NCBI GenBank assembly: GCA_964528445.1
Contig: CAZGSL010000009.1
Location: 1 to 64,000, forward strand
Length of the DNA: 64,000 bases
DNA from: JAXHMM01 sp964528445
GTDB lineage: Bacteria; Bacteroidota; Rhodothermia; Balneolales; Balneolaceae
Reading direction: 5' to 3'
Shown: piece by piece, positions 63,544-64,000 of the stretch
How the letters are laid out: every line of letters starts with the position of its first letter
Position numbering within the stretch: the stretch's first letter is position 1
Notes under the pieces: generated by a model
What the model was told of the DNA's origin: nothing
What the model saw: the letters and a program-made list of their open reading frames with translations, nothing else
Database searches by the model: none
Translations under genes and position numbers: made by a program

Positions 63544-63999
63544 TCAAATTTCAGCTTCCCCGAGGAGGCCCAGATCGCGAAGGTCCTCCCGCGGCTCATC
63601 GAAACTGCAGCTCCCGTAGGATATCAGCGCCACTTCGCGCAATTCCGCGATTTCGCCGGCGGTTACCCTGTATTCTCCCCACTCCAGGGCCTCCCCGCCG
63701 AAGCGGAACTGTTCGGGATCCTCCTCCTTCAGGATGGATTCCAGCTCCCCGTCGTCCAGGTCGTTGGCCCACGCGAGCATCGCCCCGCCGAAGACATTGA
63801 AAAACCCGTGCATCCGGGTGCTGACCGATTCGCTGTAGTGGCGCACCGGGTGATGCAGTCCGGCCGTGCATTTCAGCGCGAGCCGGTGCCTCCGGGCGCG
63901 GTTCAGTGCAAATGCCACCTGGTCCGTACCGGGGAACATGCGTGCCCGGGTCCCCCCGCAGCGCAGCTTGAATCCCGCATATTCGTACCGGCCGTAATC
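63544..63999 (-). CDS. Conserved hypothetical protein (5' end beyond window)
   Basis: The frame stays open from the stop at 63544 to the right edge, so the ATG at 63939 is internal. The visible 151 residues include KLRCGGTRARMFPGTDQ, KCTAGLHHPVRH and MHGFFNVFGGAML. These motifs recall an unnamed family of conserved proteins in actinobacteria, by memory only. The His and Arg cluster suggests an enzyme, but no known active site is recognised. It lies just upstream of fahA. Confidence 0.7.
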   Translation of the reverse strand, partial: DYGRYEYAGFKLRCGGTRARMFPGTDQVAFALNRARRHRLALKCTAGLHHPVRHYSESVSTRMHGFFNVFGGAMLAWANDLDDGELESILKEEDPEQFRFGGEALEWGEYRVTAGEIAELREVALISYGSCSFDEPREDLRDLGLLGEAEI

Positions 64000-64000
64000 C

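Noticed and set aside
1..64000. CRISPR arrays, insertion sequences, prophage or rRNA genes
   Set aside because: No direct-repeat arrays, transposase-like frames, integrases or rRNA sequences were noticed by reading.

Overview
The window is a dense, GC-rich bacterial chromosome segment with about 66 protein genes, one tRNA and no mobile element, rRNA or CRISPR array. Several traits point to the Bacteroidota-Rhodothermota-Balneolota side of the tree, most likely a Balneolaceae-like marine or saline heterotroph: a PorX response regulator with a PglZ domain, a TonB-dependent receptor with a carboxypeptidase-like N-terminal domain, a DUF349 protein, a DUF3822-like gene before rsmD, a choice-of-anchor-B (LVIVD) protein, a cysteine-poor FmdB protein, and promoter-like sites of the TTG-N20-22-TAnnTTG type. 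The lineage is inferred from gene content; no marker gene such as 16S rRNA is present.

Layout. 1-2.6 kb: the end of methylmalonyl-CoA mutase and its chaperone meaB. 2.7-4.8 kb, minus strand: fdxA, folP, cdaA. 4.9-9.5 kb: an exported phosphodiesterase and a large TonB-dependent receptor with a clear terminator. 9.6-12.3 kb: a compact arsenosugar operon (AhpD-like protein, arsS, two glycosyltransferases) with overlapping stop and start codons. 12.5-13.6 kb: two small envelope proteins. 13.7-18.5 kb: DUF349 protein, then a stress group (MscS channel, Sll1863-like coiled coil, Dps), then a pseudouridine synthase. 18.6-25.4 kb: MATE transporter, pseudopilin-like protein, DUF3822, rsmD, coaD, aminotransferase, FmdB, GbsR and YraN.

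25.5-28.6 kb: septum initiator and lptD. 28.7-34.9 kb, minus strand: ribE, ribD, a PpiD-type folding factor and the lipid-transport genes mlaD, mlaF, mlaE. 35.1-38.5 kb: aroC, then a coupled TPR, LysM/RlpA and CPBP-protease trio. 38.8-44.3 kb: ECF sigma factor, histidine kinase, clpX, clpP, tig and tRNA-Leu. 44.4-50.1 kb: cutA, an enoyl-CoA hydratase-like gene, an HtrA lipoprotein, a DHH phosphoesterase, and a thiamine diphosphokinase coupled to a sodium symporter. 50.2-53.9 kb: tsaE, porX, a ComEA-like protein and an alpha/beta hydrolase.

53.9-59.4 kb holds three secreted beta-propeller proteins in a row. Two of them carry one histidine per blade at regular spacing, which is the most unusual pattern in the window. 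59.5-64 kb: DUF2231 protein, small membrane protein, second ECF sigma factor, trhO, fumarylacetoacetase, and an unnamed conserved gene cut by the right edge.

Two themes link many genes. One is the cell envelope: lptD, the Mla system, PpiD, HtrA, RlpA, the receptor and porX. The other is core housekeeping: folate, riboflavin, CoA, shikimate, tRNA and rRNA modification, and Clp proteolysis. No stretch over 300 bases lacks a gene. The longest gaps are 38507-38785, 19986-20216, 34878-35096 and 12338-12535, and each sits upstream of a transcription unit.
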